From positions 1-18,200 of the forward strand of contig NZ_CAMIHH010000065.1 of assembly GCF_946220915.1 (NCBI RefSeq): 18,200 bases of DNA. The letters are read 5' to 3'. Numbering within the stretch: position 1 is the stretch's first letter; each line of letters opens with the position of its first letter. Under the pieces are notes generated by a model that was given only the letters and a program-made list of their open reading frames with translations, did not search any database and had not been told where the DNA came from. The position numbers and the translations under genes are program-made. This document shows positions 1-8,374 of the stretch, one piece after another. Source of the stretch: an uncultured Flavobacterium sp. (GTDB lineage Bacteria; Bacteroidota; Bacteroidia; Flavobacteriales; Flavobacteriaceae).

Positions 1-560
1 CGCTTGAGGGCCACACATTCATGGTGGTTAACGTAGAGCCTTACAAATTAGGGACATCCACACTATATAAGTTCACTCTCCAGGAAAATGGTGTTACTAT
101 TTATTATAAATATGATAATTTCCGTACTTATCTTCAGCCTGTTAATTTTACACTGCCGGCAGAATACTATTGCGAATACATAAAAAGAAAAGTAAACGAT
201 CACGGAGATATTCATTATCGCAGTGATATCATTGCAATTAATCATTTTAGGGTTGAAAAAGTCATCTATAAAGATCTTAAAAAGACTGTTTATACCGTTG
301 TAATTCATAGTTTTGAAGGTAAAGCATCAGCACAATTAGGCACCGTTGTGCTGGAATTTGAAAACGGCACGAGCCTTTCTTTTACTGACGAGATATTGAG
401 CTACAGCCTTATCCATCTTACGATCAATGAATCACAGCTCAAAACCCTTCAGGAAAACACCATAAAAACAGTGAAAGCCGGCGGTCGCACCAAAGATTTT
501 AAGGAACATGGCGAACTGTTCCGGGGAGTCATCAACTGCATCCCTACAGGCAATAAATAA
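1..560 (+). CDS. Hypothetical protein, 5' end outside the window
   Basis: I do not recognise this protein. The first ATG in frame is at position 21 (179 aa), but the frame stays open from there to the left edge, reading LEGHTF before that Met, with no room for a leader. The true start is therefore probably upstream and the gene is entered as partial. It ends with TAA at 558-560. The product is mixed polar/aromatic with alternating beta-strand-like stretches (for example GTVVLEFENGTSLSFTDE) and a short Lys-rich, probably helical C-terminus. There is no signal peptide or membrane segment in the visible part. It is convergent with the tape-measure gene, only 11 nt away, and its DNA is visibly more AT-rich than the phage operon. 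It could be a host gene at the prophage border or a phage accessory gene read from its own promoter; I cannot decide between these. Confidence 0.7.
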   Translation, partial: LEGHTFMVVNVEPYKLGTSTLYKFTLQENGVTIYYKYDNFRTYLQPVNFTLPAEYYCEYIKRKVNDHGDIHYRSDIIAINHFRVEKVIYKDLKKTVYTVVIHSFEGKASAQLGTVVLEFENGTSLSFTDEILSYSLIHLTINESQLKTLQENTIKTVKAGGRTKDFKEHGELFRGVINCIPTGNK

Positions 561-563
561 TAT

Positions 564-582
564 CACAGCTTTTAAAACTGTG
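564..582. terminator. Possible weak hairpin between convergent genes
   Basis: CACAG (564-568) and CTGTG (578-582) form a 5-bp stem around a C, TTTT and AAAA. It overlaps the stop codon of the tape-measure gene. Read on the minus strand it is followed by the T-rich stretch ATATTATTTATT, so it could end the phage operon. It is too weak, and too poor in an uninterrupted U tract, to call firmly. Confidence 0.25.
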
Positions 583-3481
583 CGCTTTCCCTAACTGCGG
601 CTACTTTACTTCCCACATCTACAATATCCTGCACAGCCACAACGGGTGCAGGCATTGCCCTGTTGGCTTCCGCTATTTTCGATGCCAGCTCATCCATGTT
701 GATGCTTTGTTGCGCAATCTCACGTGAAACGATCCCGCCCCCCGCAAAATAATTTGGCGCCGGTGCACCACCCGCCGGGAACGCATTGTTGAAAGCCATG
801 AAGTGCCGTGCTGCGTTGCGGTTCATAACACCTATCAGCTCACCCTGCTCGGCTTCGAACCGGGTCCCGTCAGCCCCGGTAAAAAGCGTGCCGCCCGCGC
901 TGTGCCGGTTCCCACCAATGGAGAACAGCGCGCCTTTCTCTGCCTTTGGTGTTTTGGTGGAAACGATTTTCTTCACATTTGCCAATCCCGAAGCTACAGC
1001 TGCCCCTGCGGCAATATAGCTGAATGGTGGCGGATAAGCGCTTAATGCCTTGTTTGCGGCCTGGTAAGTATCTATAGTAGCCTGCGCTACAGAGAAAGCT
1101 TTGCTTGCAGCATTGTGCTGCCCAAGAATGCTGGCAAAATTACTGAATGCCTGTTTATAAAGCCCCAGCTTATGGTCCAGTTTAGCATTTTCTATTTCCT
1201 CTTCCTGCTTATCAAATTTTTCATTTATAAGCTTTTTATCAGCGCCCGTTTTATTGGCTTCCTCCAGCTCCTGCTCCCGCCGGATTTTAAGATTTGCTAA
1301 TTTCAAATCCATGTCTTCCTCGAAAGTAAGCTGGTCTGCAGCACGCCTGTTTTCGATGTCAATAAGCTTTCTGGCTGTTTCTTCTTCATTAAGCTGCACG
1401 TCCAATGCATTTTTTGCGGTCTTATTTTCTTTTTCGATTTTATCCAGTGCAGCATTAGTTTCTATTGCACTAGCCTGTTCTGCCGCCATTTTTTTTGTCA
1501 ATGCATCTTTCTGCGCATTTGCGATATTATCCAGCCTTTCTTTTTCCTTTTTTACCAATTCCTCTGTCAGGAATTCGTTCGCCTTAAGTATTTCCTGCTG
1601 TGAAGCAACCACAGCTTGATATTCCTTTTGAGCGTTGGCTATAACCGCATCGAGTCTGGCTTTATCCAAGTCCTTTCCTGCCTCAATCTGCTCAAATTTC
1701 AGCCTCAGGCTATCATTTTTGATTTTGTCGGTAGCATTATATTCAGCTTCAGCGATATCAATTTTCTTTTCGAACAGTTGCTCTGCATAGGCTATTTCCT
1801 GGTCCATGGTCCTCTCTTTATCTTCTTCTGCCTGTACGTACAGGTCATATTCCAGGCTTAATGTCTGGGCTTTTTCACTAAGAAGCTTCCTGCTGTCCTG
1901 CTCGCGCTGTTGGGAATATTTTACCCGCAAAGCCGCCAACCCGTTTTGTGCGTCAATGTATTCCTGGGTATCTTTTTTATACAGCTCCATCTTTTTACGG
2001 TACAACTCCTCCTCTATCCGGTAAGCATCCCTGCCGTAGGCCTCGGCTGCCGCCTTTTGCCGCTCAAGGTTCTGTATCACAGGGTTGGGCTTTTTGGCAT
2101 CCTCTTCAATGATCTTGTTCTTGGCAGCAATGTTATTCTCAACAACCTTATAATAGTCGTTGTCCATCTCTATCTGGGCTTTTTGCGCGTCTTCCAGGTT
2201 TTTAAATAACTCTTCCGCATTGCCGGACCGGTCCTCTATGAACTCCCTAAATTTTTTCGCACGGCGTTCCAGGTCGGCCGCCTCTTCGGCGGTCATGTTC
2301 GAATTGGTATTGATCTGCTCATCCGATATCTTTTTAAAATCCGCCATCTCCTGTTTCGTAAGGTCGCCCCTCAACCGGAGGTCTTCCAGTGCCTGGCGGT
2401 ACTTCTCATCGCCATTCTTTTTTCGTTGGTTATAGTCATCTTCCTCCAGCTTCATGGCATCATCCAGCAGCTTTTGCCTTTCTCTTTCAGTTTTCGACAT
2501 ATCTTTAGCCTGCGTGTTCAGCCTGTTGATTTCGCTCCTGTTCCGCGCACTTTGCACCTCCTGCAACTTAAGCGATTCCTCGAGTTCCTGCTGCGCCTTT
2601 TTCAGCTCGGCAGCATCGCGTGCGGCATCGCGCATTTTTTCACCAAGCCCACCAAAAGCTTCCCCTGCCGATTCGGCACCGCTAAATAACCCTACAAAGG
2701 CATTTTTTACCACGCTCATTACCGCACCCAGCGCCGCCATACCCTGCGCTACCCTATCCATGATGGGCGTGATGCTCTTAAGTACGTTCATTACCGCCTG
2801 CACACCATATACAAGAAGCGCAATGAGCGTACCCATCGGATTAGCCATTATGGCCTTTCCCATGCCCCTGATCCCGGTCGTGATGTCACTAAAGGCCTTC
2901 GACAGCAGCGGCCCTACCCCGCCTGCCTCCTGGGCCCGCGATATGAACCCGCTAAAGCCGCCGTTGAATACATTGATGCTTTCAAAGCTGTCGGTAACCA
3001 TTTTTTTATAATCGTCCATGGTTTTTGCCTGGCTGCCGGTGGCAGCGCTTCCGCTTGCCATCAGGGCCTCATTCTCACGCAGGGCACTGTTCATGCCCGC
3101 CATGGCCTCCCTTGCATTTCTTGAGGTTGCTTCCAGCTCCTGTACCATTTGTGCCGCACTGCCCAGCGAGCCGGTAAAGCCATCCTGCGATCCGGCGGCC
3201 TGGCTGGTCGCTGCGGCAACAGCCCTTTGCGACTGTGCCAGGGCATTGTTTTGGGTCGTTAATTCCCTAATGGCTGCCGTTTGGATATCAAGCCTGCCGG
3301 TAAGCTCCGAAAGCATTTGCTGCATACCCGAAAAATCTTCGGTAAAATCTTCGCCTGCATCGCCCAGCGTGTCCAGTTCCTTAGTTAGCAGGGCAATTTC
3401 TGCTGCTGCCGTACGTGCAGCCTCTATGAGCCCTTTTACATCCATGTCGAGCTTTGCCAGCACTATTTTTTTATCTGCCAT
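572..3481 (-). CDS. Phage tail tape-measure protein
   Basis: This is a 969-aa tail length tape-measure protein, the scaffold that fixes tail length and is threaded through the tail tube. The N-terminal ~150 residues are Ala/Gln/Glu-rich and coiled-coil-like. Residues ~205-268 are hydrophobic (IMANPMGTLIALLVYGVQAV and onward), as in the membrane-active part of these proteins. Residues ~285-775 are long charged heptad-type helices rich in Lys, Glu and Ala. The C-terminal part (~779-841, including QATIDTYQAANKALSAYPPP) and the following Gly-rich segment with GGTLFTGADGTRFEAEQGEL match the pattern familiar from Bacteroidota phage tape measures. By the general rule of about 1.5 angstrom per residue, the tail would be roughly 140 nm long (inference). 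It is the last gene of the operon and starts 3 nt after the Ig-like gene. The frame is intact. No lysozyme or peptidase motif was noticed. Confidence 0.92.
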   Translation of the reverse strand: MADKKIVLAKLDMDVKGLIEAARTAAAEIALLTKELDTLGDAGEDFTEDFSGMQQMLSELTGRLDIQTAAIRELTTQNNALAQSQRAVAAATSQAAGSQDGFTGSLGSAAQMVQELEATSRNAREAMAGMNSALRENEALMASGSAATGSQAKTMDDYKKMVTDSFESINVFNGGFSGFISRAQEAGGVGPLLSKAFSDITTGIRGMGKAIMANPMGTLIALLVYGVQAVMNVLKSITPIMDRVAQGMAALGAVMSVVKNAFVGLFSGAESAGEAFGGLGEKMRDAARDAAELKKAQQELEESLKLQEVQSARNRSEINRLNTQAKDMSKTERERQKLLDDAMKLEEDDYNQRKKNGDEKYRQALEDLRLRGDLTKQEMADFKKISDEQINTNSNMTAEEAADLERRAKKFREFIEDRSGNAEELFKNLEDAQKAQIEMDNDYYKVVENNIAAKNKIIEEDAKKPNPVIQNLERQKAAAEAYGRDAYRIEEELYRKKMELYKKDTQEYIDAQNGLAALRVKYSQQREQDSRKLLSEKAQTLSLEYDLYVQAEEDKERTMDQEIAYAEQLFEKKIDIAEAEYNATDKIKNDSLRLKFEQIEAGKDLDKARLDAVIANAQKEYQAVVASQQEILKANEFLTEELVKKEKERLDNIANAQKDALTKKMAAEQASAIETNAALDKIEKENKTAKNALDVQLNEEETARKLIDIENRRAADQLTFEEDMDLKLANLKIRREQELEEANKTGADKKLINEKFDKQEEEIENAKLDHKLGLYKQAFSNFASILGQHNAASKAFSVAQATIDTYQAANKALSAYPPPFSYIAAGAAVASGLANVKKIVSTKTPKAEKGALFSIGGNRHSAGGTLFTGADGTRFEAEQGELIGVMNRNAARHFMAFNNAFPAGGAPAPNYFAGGGIVSREIAQQSINMDELASKIAEANRAMPAPVVAVQDIVDVGSKVAAVRESAQF

Positions 3482-3484
3482 TTT

Positions 3485-3790
3485 TTATTCAATTTTTACA
3501 ATTATCGTATTGCTGGCAAGCGATGTGCCATTGCCATTGCCCTTATCTTTTGGTGTAACGGCCAGGGTAACCGGGTAGCTGCCGGGCGTACTGAATACCA
3601 ATTCGTAGCGGTAGCCTGAAACGGTATTTACGGAGTCGGCACCCATTGCGGCGAGGCTAAAGCCATACACATCGCGGTTGTACAGGGTATCGAGCCAAAC
3701 GATGACCGTTTGGCCCGGTGCCGCAGTTTTTTCGGTAAGTCCAAAATCAAAGCCGATCTGTGGGGCTGCCTTTTTTATTTGTGCGATCAT
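3485..3790 (-). CDS. Small Ig/PKD-like phage structural protein
   Basis: A 101-aa protein made of one beta-sandwich domain. The features seen are a Pro/Gly/Thr-rich start (TAAPGQTVIVWLD), a central YELVFSTPGSYPVTLAVTP and a final strand TIIVKIE. The F-x-x-P-G-x-Y-x-V-x-L pattern is typical of PKD/Ig-like domains. There is no signal peptide, so it is probably a particle component rather than a secreted protein. Ig-like domains are common on phage capsids and tails, where they often bind surface polysaccharide; that role here is inference. It lies 8 nt after the 733-aa gene and 3 nt before the tape-measure gene, so it belongs to the same transcript. It resembles in general style the C-terminal domain of its 733-aa neighbour. 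Confidence 0.75.
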   Translation of the reverse strand: MIAQIKKAAPQIGFDFGLTEKTAAPGQTVIVWLDTLYNRDVYGFSLAAMGADSVNTVSGYRYELVFSTPGSYPVTLAVTPKDKGNGNGTSLASNTIIVKIE

Positions 3791-3798
3791 GAAATGTT

Positions 3799-6000
3799 TC
3801 AGTTGGAAATCGTAAATTGTACTGTGTCAGAATACTGGCCGCCTGCTTTTATCCTTACTTCCCACTGCCCCGGCCACAACGGGTAGTTCCACGGGTTCGA
3901 TGTATAGGGTATCCCAAAGGTATACCAGCTGCTATCCGTTACACGCTTGTATTCCATTGTTACATAAGGCATTGGTATGGTAAGATCGAAGTAGACGCTA
4001 ACGGTTTGCCCGATAACCGATACATTGGTAATCGTTATGGCAGAAACTTCGGGCTGCACATCATACAGCACCCGGACCAGCTCCACTTTGGCCGGCTTGC
4101 CCGGAATAAAGTTATTGATCTTGTTTACAAGGAAATAATTCGAGAACTGCTCAAAATAGTAAAGCTTTTTAAAGTCGAAATCACAAATGTCCGATGCGGT
4201 AAGCCAAAGCTCGGCAGTCACGATCATCGATGTATCGAGCACCCGCCGCAATGGCGCATAGTAATCCTGCATGATATCATAAAACGGCAGCTTCCAATAG
4301 CTTTCCACCAGATAGGGGCCGTAATAGGGCTGCTGCTGTTCCAGTATTTTGGACTGCATACTGAGCTGCCCCCATTGATCCTCTGCCCGCATGAGGTAAT
4401 ACCGCTTGTCGAGCGCTTTGTATTTTGTGAGGTCTTCGCCGGTTTCGGGATCGGTTGCCGGTTCTTTGTCCCACAGCTTGTACACGTTAGAGTTTCGGTT
4501 AAGGTAGCTTACGCTGTTGTAGAGGCTTTCGGGGCTGTAAATTTTAGATTTGAAGGCATCGCGGCTGTCGGGCAGGTTTACATTGCTTACCTCCAGGAAC
4601 CAGTCGTTATGGCTCTCCTCCTTATCGTTATAGTTGTACCTGAACCAGTTGCGGGCGGCATAGCTTCCGTAAATATAGTTTTCGCTTATCTTTTTTACCA
4701 GCTTTGCACTCCAGTCTGCCATCTCTGCTCCCTGAAGCACTTCCTGCAGGGTAAGAAAGCTGTAGCTGCCCGTTACATTATCGGGATATATGGTAAGGCC
4801 AAACCGGTTAACAATTTCATTTACAAAGTCCTTTACCGGAAAATCGATGAGTGCGCTGCCAAAGTCGATACTGCTTTGCTCCTGCCGGAAAATCTTCACG
4901 GTCAGCTCTGTATCTCCCGGGAATAAACTGAACCCGTGGTTTGACGATGTTCCGGTTGCCTGCTTAACCAGTATGCAGATGCTGTCATTTGCCCCGAGGT
5001 TAACTACTTTGCTGGCCTCAAAGTCCTGGTTGGGCTCAATTTTATCAAGGATAAAGTCAAGCTCCGCAACCCCGTGCGGTACAAGTCCTTCACTGTTTTT
5101 GCCCAGGTACAGTTTTGATTTCAAGAGCGCAAGTGAGCCGTATAGCTGCCGTGAGTCGATGCTCCCGGAAACTTCCACGCGGTAGCTGCCCGCCTGCCCC
5201 GGCCTAAGGTGGGTGTTAAGCGTTGCCGGAGCCATAGTGTTTACCGCTGCCTGCTGGTACTTCAGGTAGTGGCGCCTGTGCAAACCGTTTGTGCTGAATG
5301 GGTAGGCAAATTCCGTAGCCTCAAAAATAAGGGTTTCGCTTTCGGATGTCTTCAGCCCCTTTGGAAAGGTCATCCATAAATTTTCAAATGCCTGCGTATC
5401 GAATACCGAACCGGAAAAGGTAAACCCGAATTGCTCAAACAGGCGCTCCCACAGGTATTTTACGCGTACCGAAGGCACCAGGTAATCTATGTTTACAACA
5501 TTATCCTGTGTGTTGCCGGTATCGCCATTGTAGTCGGCAAGGATGTAGCGGTAAGGCTTGTTAAAGCTGCCGCCCCAGCTTGCGGTTACCGCCCCAATGG
5601 ATTTGGTATGGGTAACGTGTTCCGGCACGACAATTTCCGACAGGGTCTTATTTTCGATGGCTTTGTAAAAGTCAACAATCCCGCTTACAACCAATACGTT
5701 GTAATGCTCTCCACCATCGGTAATGGTTGCCCAGCCTTTATAAATAAAGCATTGCCCGGTTTCGGCGCTGTACAGGCTGCATTCGTTCTTTTCATACTGG
5801 AGCGAGGCGTTGTTCCCGGCGAGGCTCATAAAGTTCATTATCCTTGCATTGTTGGCCGTTTTTGGCAGCCTGAATGTGTTGGTGTATGAGGCATTACGGC
5901 CCTGTATGGAGGCAATGTCATTAATCTGGAGGGTTTGCGCGATCACGCTGCCGGCATCGGTATCGGCCCGCTGCCCACGGATGTAAAGTACTATGCTCAT
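3799..6000 (-). CDS. Large tail-tip/baseplate-like protein with C-terminal FN3-like domain
   Basis: A 733-aa structural protein. Its N-terminus (QTLQINDIASIQGRNASYTN, then TFRLPKTANN) fits the start of tail hub-like proteins of Bacteroidota phages, where a phrase about 'RNASYTNTF-LPKT--N' recurs. The middle is rich in aromatic residues and beta strands. Residues ~650-733 form a separate fibronectin-III-like domain (VTMEYKRVTDSSWYTFGIPY, then WEVRIKAGGQYSD). There is no signal peptide or transmembrane segment. The start codon at 6000 overlaps the stop of the preceding 493-aa gene by 4 nt (ATGA), which indicates translational coupling and probably stoichiometric assembly of the two. The likely place is the tail tip, between tube and host-contact proteins. 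The exact equivalent (Dit, Tal/hub or minor tail) cannot be told from sequence reading alone. Confidence 0.72.
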   Translation of the reverse strand: MSIVLYIRGQRADTDAGSVIAQTLQINDIASIQGRNASYTNTFRLPKTANNARIMNFMSLAGNNASLQYEKNECSLYSAETGQCFIYKGWATITDGGEHYNVLVVSGIVDFYKAIENKTLSEIVVPEHVTHTKSIGAVTASWGGSFNKPYRYILADYNGDTGNTQDNVVNIDYLVPSVRVKYLWERLFEQFGFTFSGSVFDTQAFENLWMTFPKGLKTSESETLIFEATEFAYPFSTNGLHRRHYLKYQQAAVNTMAPATLNTHLRPGQAGSYRVEVSGSIDSRQLYGSLALLKSKLYLGKNSEGLVPHGVAELDFILDKIEPNQDFEASKVVNLGANDSICILVKQATGTSSNHGFSLFPGDTELTVKIFRQEQSSIDFGSALIDFPVKDFVNEIVNRFGLTIYPDNVTGSYSFLTLQEVLQGAEMADWSAKLVKKISENYIYGSYAARNWFRYNYNDKEESHNDWFLEVSNVNLPDSRDAFKSKIYSPESLYNSVSYLNRNSNVYKLWDKEPATDPETGEDLTKYKALDKRYYLMRAEDQWGQLSMQSKILEQQQPYYGPYLVESYWKLPFYDIMQDYYAPLRRVLDTSMIVTAELWLTASDICDFDFKKLYYFEQFSNYFLVNKINNFIPGKPAKVELVRVLYDVQPEVSAITITNVSVIGQTVSVYFDLTIPMPYVTMEYKRVTDSSWYTFGIPYTSNPWNYPLWPGQWEVRIKAGGQYSDTVQFTISN

Positions 6001-7478
6001 AGGGTCTGGGTATAGCGCTCGGGCAATTCGAAATCTAAAGTAAAGTTATACTGCGGGTGTTTTGGGTTCCTTATGCGGGCATTGCCTGTTTTCAGGGCAA
6101 CTTCCACCCAGTCGCGGTAGTCATTGCGGCTAAAAGGCTGCCCGGTAAACATATATACCTTGGGACTTTCCACTATGCCCTCCAAAATCCTGAGGCTTTC
6201 CACGTCCAGCAGTTCGGCAACAACCTTTATAGTATCGCGGCTCTCACGCCCTATCTGGATCGAGCGGCCAAACGCATTCGCGAGGTTGAGATCATCTTTG
6301 TAAAGCTCGCCTACAGATTTAGTAGCCCTGTCCCGTGAATAGGTATTTTCAAAGAGCCAGTAATTGTAGCCTCCGTAGCGGTTGAGCCACTTTACATACA
6401 CACCGCAGGAATAGGGTATTTTTTGCAGCCCGATGCTAATGCCTGCTTCCTGTTCCCGGCCATCGATAACCATCCTGAGCTCATTATGGCCGTCTGCCAA
6501 AGGAAGCATGTCCTCAATGCTGGAATCGGTGCGCCCATCGGAAAGATAGAGCCTGTTTACCGGCGAAAACAACTCAAAATCCTGTTCAAGGCCGTTGGTA
6601 AGGTTCTTTACGGTAATGCCCGGGCCCGGCATGTACAGGGGAATGTCAAAAGGATATCCCTGCCAGTACCACAAGCGCCAACGGTGGCGGTCACTTTTTT
6701 GCATTGGCGATAAAACCAGCGCATCCGACTTTGTAAAATGATTAAAATCATCAATCTGCTCAACCCCGGCCAGCCACTGCAATGAGTAGTTATCCTGAAC
6801 ACTGCCTCCATCTGTGGCAATGGCAATGGTTACAGGCGAAGATAGAAAAGTACCGTTGGCAAAATCGGTTATAAAGGAGCCTGGAATTGCAGCATTGAGG
6901 GAAATTTCGCTAATGTCCTCAAAATTCCGGGTATTGATGAGCGCACCCACATAAGGCCTGAAGTTAAAATAGAAGTCACCCTGCGGATTGGGGTACAGCC
7001 TGACCGAAGTACCCGCAAAGGTAATGTCGCTGTACAATGGTGCGGTTGGCCCGGTGCTCCTGAACCGGATAATATCATTATTGTAGGCCATGCGCAGCTT
7101 ATCCTCGTCAATGAGGTTAAGCATCAAGACCTCCCCTTCCGTTATAACGGCAATCCTGCCCGTTGTCCCGGCAACCTCATCAATGGCGAGGGTACCCTCG
7201 TAAGTTATCGTCAATAGCACCGAATTGCCGGATATGGCGTAACTGAATGACGGGTGTGTGATGAAATACTGCATACGTGCCATGGTGTGGGCAACGGTTT
7301 GTGCCAGTGTGGGTTGTATTGCAATGCCGTGCGGGGCGCTGTCAAAGTTGGCATAGTACATATAGGCGCTGGCCCCGCCCGAAAAATTGAGCACAACACC
7401 ATTTACATTTACGGTAAATGTAAAGCTGTCGCCGGGCAATGGCTGTGCAAGAAACCGTATTTCTATTGTTTTTGTCAT
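5997..7478 (-). CDS. Tail-tip structural protein, distal-tail-like
   Basis: A 493-aa protein, beta-rich, without signal peptide or membrane segment. The N-terminal ~115 residues look like a beta domain (VNGVVLNFSGGASAYMYYAN). Around residues 359-383 it has YVKWLNRYGGYNYWLFE, a phrase I associate with minor tail proteins in Bacteroidota prophages. The C-terminal part (GRSIQIGRESRDTIKVVAEL, then KVYMFTGQPFSRNDYRDWVE) resembles the ring-forming domain style of distal-tail proteins that attach to the tail tube. It starts 1 nt after the stop of the 149-aa gene and overlaps the 733-aa gene by 4 nt. Placement before rather than after the tape measure in transcription order is unusual for long-tailed phages. 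A structural tail role is fairly safe; the specific Dit-like assignment is inference. Confidence 0.68.
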   Translation of the reverse strand: MTKTIEIRFLAQPLPGDSFTFTVNVNGVVLNFSGGASAYMYYANFDSAPHGIAIQPTLAQTVAHTMARMQYFITHPSFSYAISGNSVLLTITYEGTLAIDEVAGTTGRIAVITEGEVLMLNLIDEDKLRMAYNNDIIRFRSTGPTAPLYSDITFAGTSVRLYPNPQGDFYFNFRPYVGALINTRNFEDISEISLNAAIPGSFITDFANGTFLSSPVTIAIATDGGSVQDNYSLQWLAGVEQIDDFNHFTKSDALVLSPMQKSDRHRWRLWYWQGYPFDIPLYMPGPGITVKNLTNGLEQDFELFSPVNRLYLSDGRTDSSIEDMLPLADGHNELRMVIDGREQEAGISIGLQKIPYSCGVYVKWLNRYGGYNYWLFENTYSRDRATKSVGELYKDDLNLANAFGRSIQIGRESRDTIKVVAELLDVESLRILEGIVESPKVYMFTGQPFSRNDYRDWVEVALKTGNARIRNPKHPQYNFTLDFELPERYTQTL

Positions 7479-7479
7479 A

Positions 7480-7929
7480 TCATGCTGCTTTTAAATAACT
7501 TATTATGGTAGCTGTAAATCTTTGCAGATGGATTTCACCCACCTTATCTATTATTGCCTGGATTCTTTGCGGGGTTACTACAGCCTCAATAAAACTTTCA
7601 GTACCCTGCGGCGGCTTCCATCCCTCCCGGCCTATCTTACGCGCTATCAGGAAAGCCAGGCTGCTTACCGTAAGCCCGTTTTCCAGTTGGGCTGCAATGC
7701 CTTTGCCTACAATCCATTGCTCAATGGCTTCGGATGGCGGCGGCTTGCCCTGCCCGCGCCCTTCAATGTAGCCGGCACCGGTTATGGCAGCGCCGTTTTC
7801 AGAGGCCTGTACCTCAAGTGTATCAGGCCAATTGCCGGAAGCCATTGTCCCTGACGCATGATAGGCAGCAGCGATCTCGTTTTTTAGCGCCTCAAACTCG
7901 GCCCTGAGCGATTGCGCAATGCTATCCAT
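7480..7929 (-). CDS. Neck/tail-completion protein, HK97 gp10-like candidate
   Basis: Taken from the ATG at 7929 this is 149 aa (MDSIAQSLRAEFEALKNE). A longer reading from the ATG at 7992 would overlap the 150-aa gene by 71 nt and adds a Cys/Met/Trp-rich, unlikely N-terminus. The chosen start overlaps the upstream stop by only 8 nt (ATGGATAG), a normal coupled junction. An N-terminal amphipathic helix is followed by a beta region (DTLEVQASENGAAITGAGYI), then GRGQGKPPPSEAIEQWI at residues 57-73, and a C-terminal set of helices (LAFLIARKIGREGW). The G-x-x-x-G-K-x-P-P-x-x-x-I-x-x-W-I phrase is familiar from the HK97-gp10/tail-completion group, which joins head and tail. The assignment rests on that motif and position only. 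Confidence 0.6.
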   Translation of the reverse strand: MDSIAQSLRAEFEALKNEIAAAYHASGTMASGNWPDTLEVQASENGAAITGAGYIEGRGQGKPPPSEAIEQWIVGKGIAAQLENGLTVSSLAFLIARKIGREGWKPPQGTESFIEAVVTPQRIQAIIDKVGEIHLQRFTATIISYLKAA

Positions 7930-8374
7930 TACTGGCCGGTATGCGAATATTGTAGGTGCAAAGCAAGCCATCCATATTGGCATCGAGCGCATCGGTCACA
8001 TCCAGGTTGTCCCACTGCGATACCATAAGCCCAAGGCACGAAAGGCTGTTGCCAAGGGTTTCAAAAACAGCCAGCAGCGGCTCGATGTTCGTGGCATATT
8101 TACCAGCTTCCGGTATCCCTCTTTCAGCAAAATAATGGCTGTCGTAATCGCTATGCTTTACCAGGAAAAACTTTCCCTCGCAGTTGGCGGCTATTATCCG
8201 TGTGCCGCTTTCGTTGTATTCGCTTTTGCGGTTGGTAAACTCATGCAGCAGGAATATATTACCTGCGTCGGGCGTGCCATCCAGCAGGTTGAGGGCGCTT
8301 TTTTTGCCGTAATGGTATACCAGTCCCTGGCCTGTGGCCACCTCCTGCAATATGCGTACTATGTCTTTCATCAT
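7922..8374 (-). CDS. Phage structural protein, tail-terminator-like candidate
   Basis: A 150-aa protein of mixed alpha/beta character. It opens with an amphipathic helix (MMKDIVRILQEVATGQG) and ends with a strand pair around DANMDGLLCTYNIRIPASNG. Small proteins of this size just before the tail genes, ending in a domain that states strand-turn-strand, often cap the tail tube or join it to the head; that role is inference. It overlaps the preceding 180-aa gene by 4 nt (ATGA) and the following 149-aa gene by 8 nt. A second Met directly follows the first, so the true start may be 3 nt later. No catalytic motif is visible. I do not recognise the family firmly. Confidence 0.55.
   Translation of the reverse strand: MMKDIVRILQEVATGQGLVYHYGKKSALNLLDGTPDAGNIFLLHEFTNRKSEYNESGTRIIAANCEGKFFLVKHSDYDSHYFAERGIPEAGKYATNIEPLLAVFETLGNSLSCLGLMVSQWDNLDVTDALDANMDGLLCTYNIRIPASNG

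Noticed and set aside
1254..3578. Several plus-strand open frames rich in Ser, Phe and Leu
   Set aside because: They are reverse-strand shadows of the Lys/Glu/Ala coiled-coil tape-measure gene.
3817..4926. Long plus-strand open frame of 369 codons
   Set aside because: It is antisense to the 733-aa tail gene and has no family resemblance; the minus-strand frame is a coherent protein with coupled junctions.
7480..7992. Longer 170-aa reading of the neck-protein gene from the ATG at 7992
   Set aside because: It would overlap the upstream gene by 71 nt and adds an unlikely Cys/Met/Trp-rich N-terminus; the ATG at 7929 gives a normal coupled junction.
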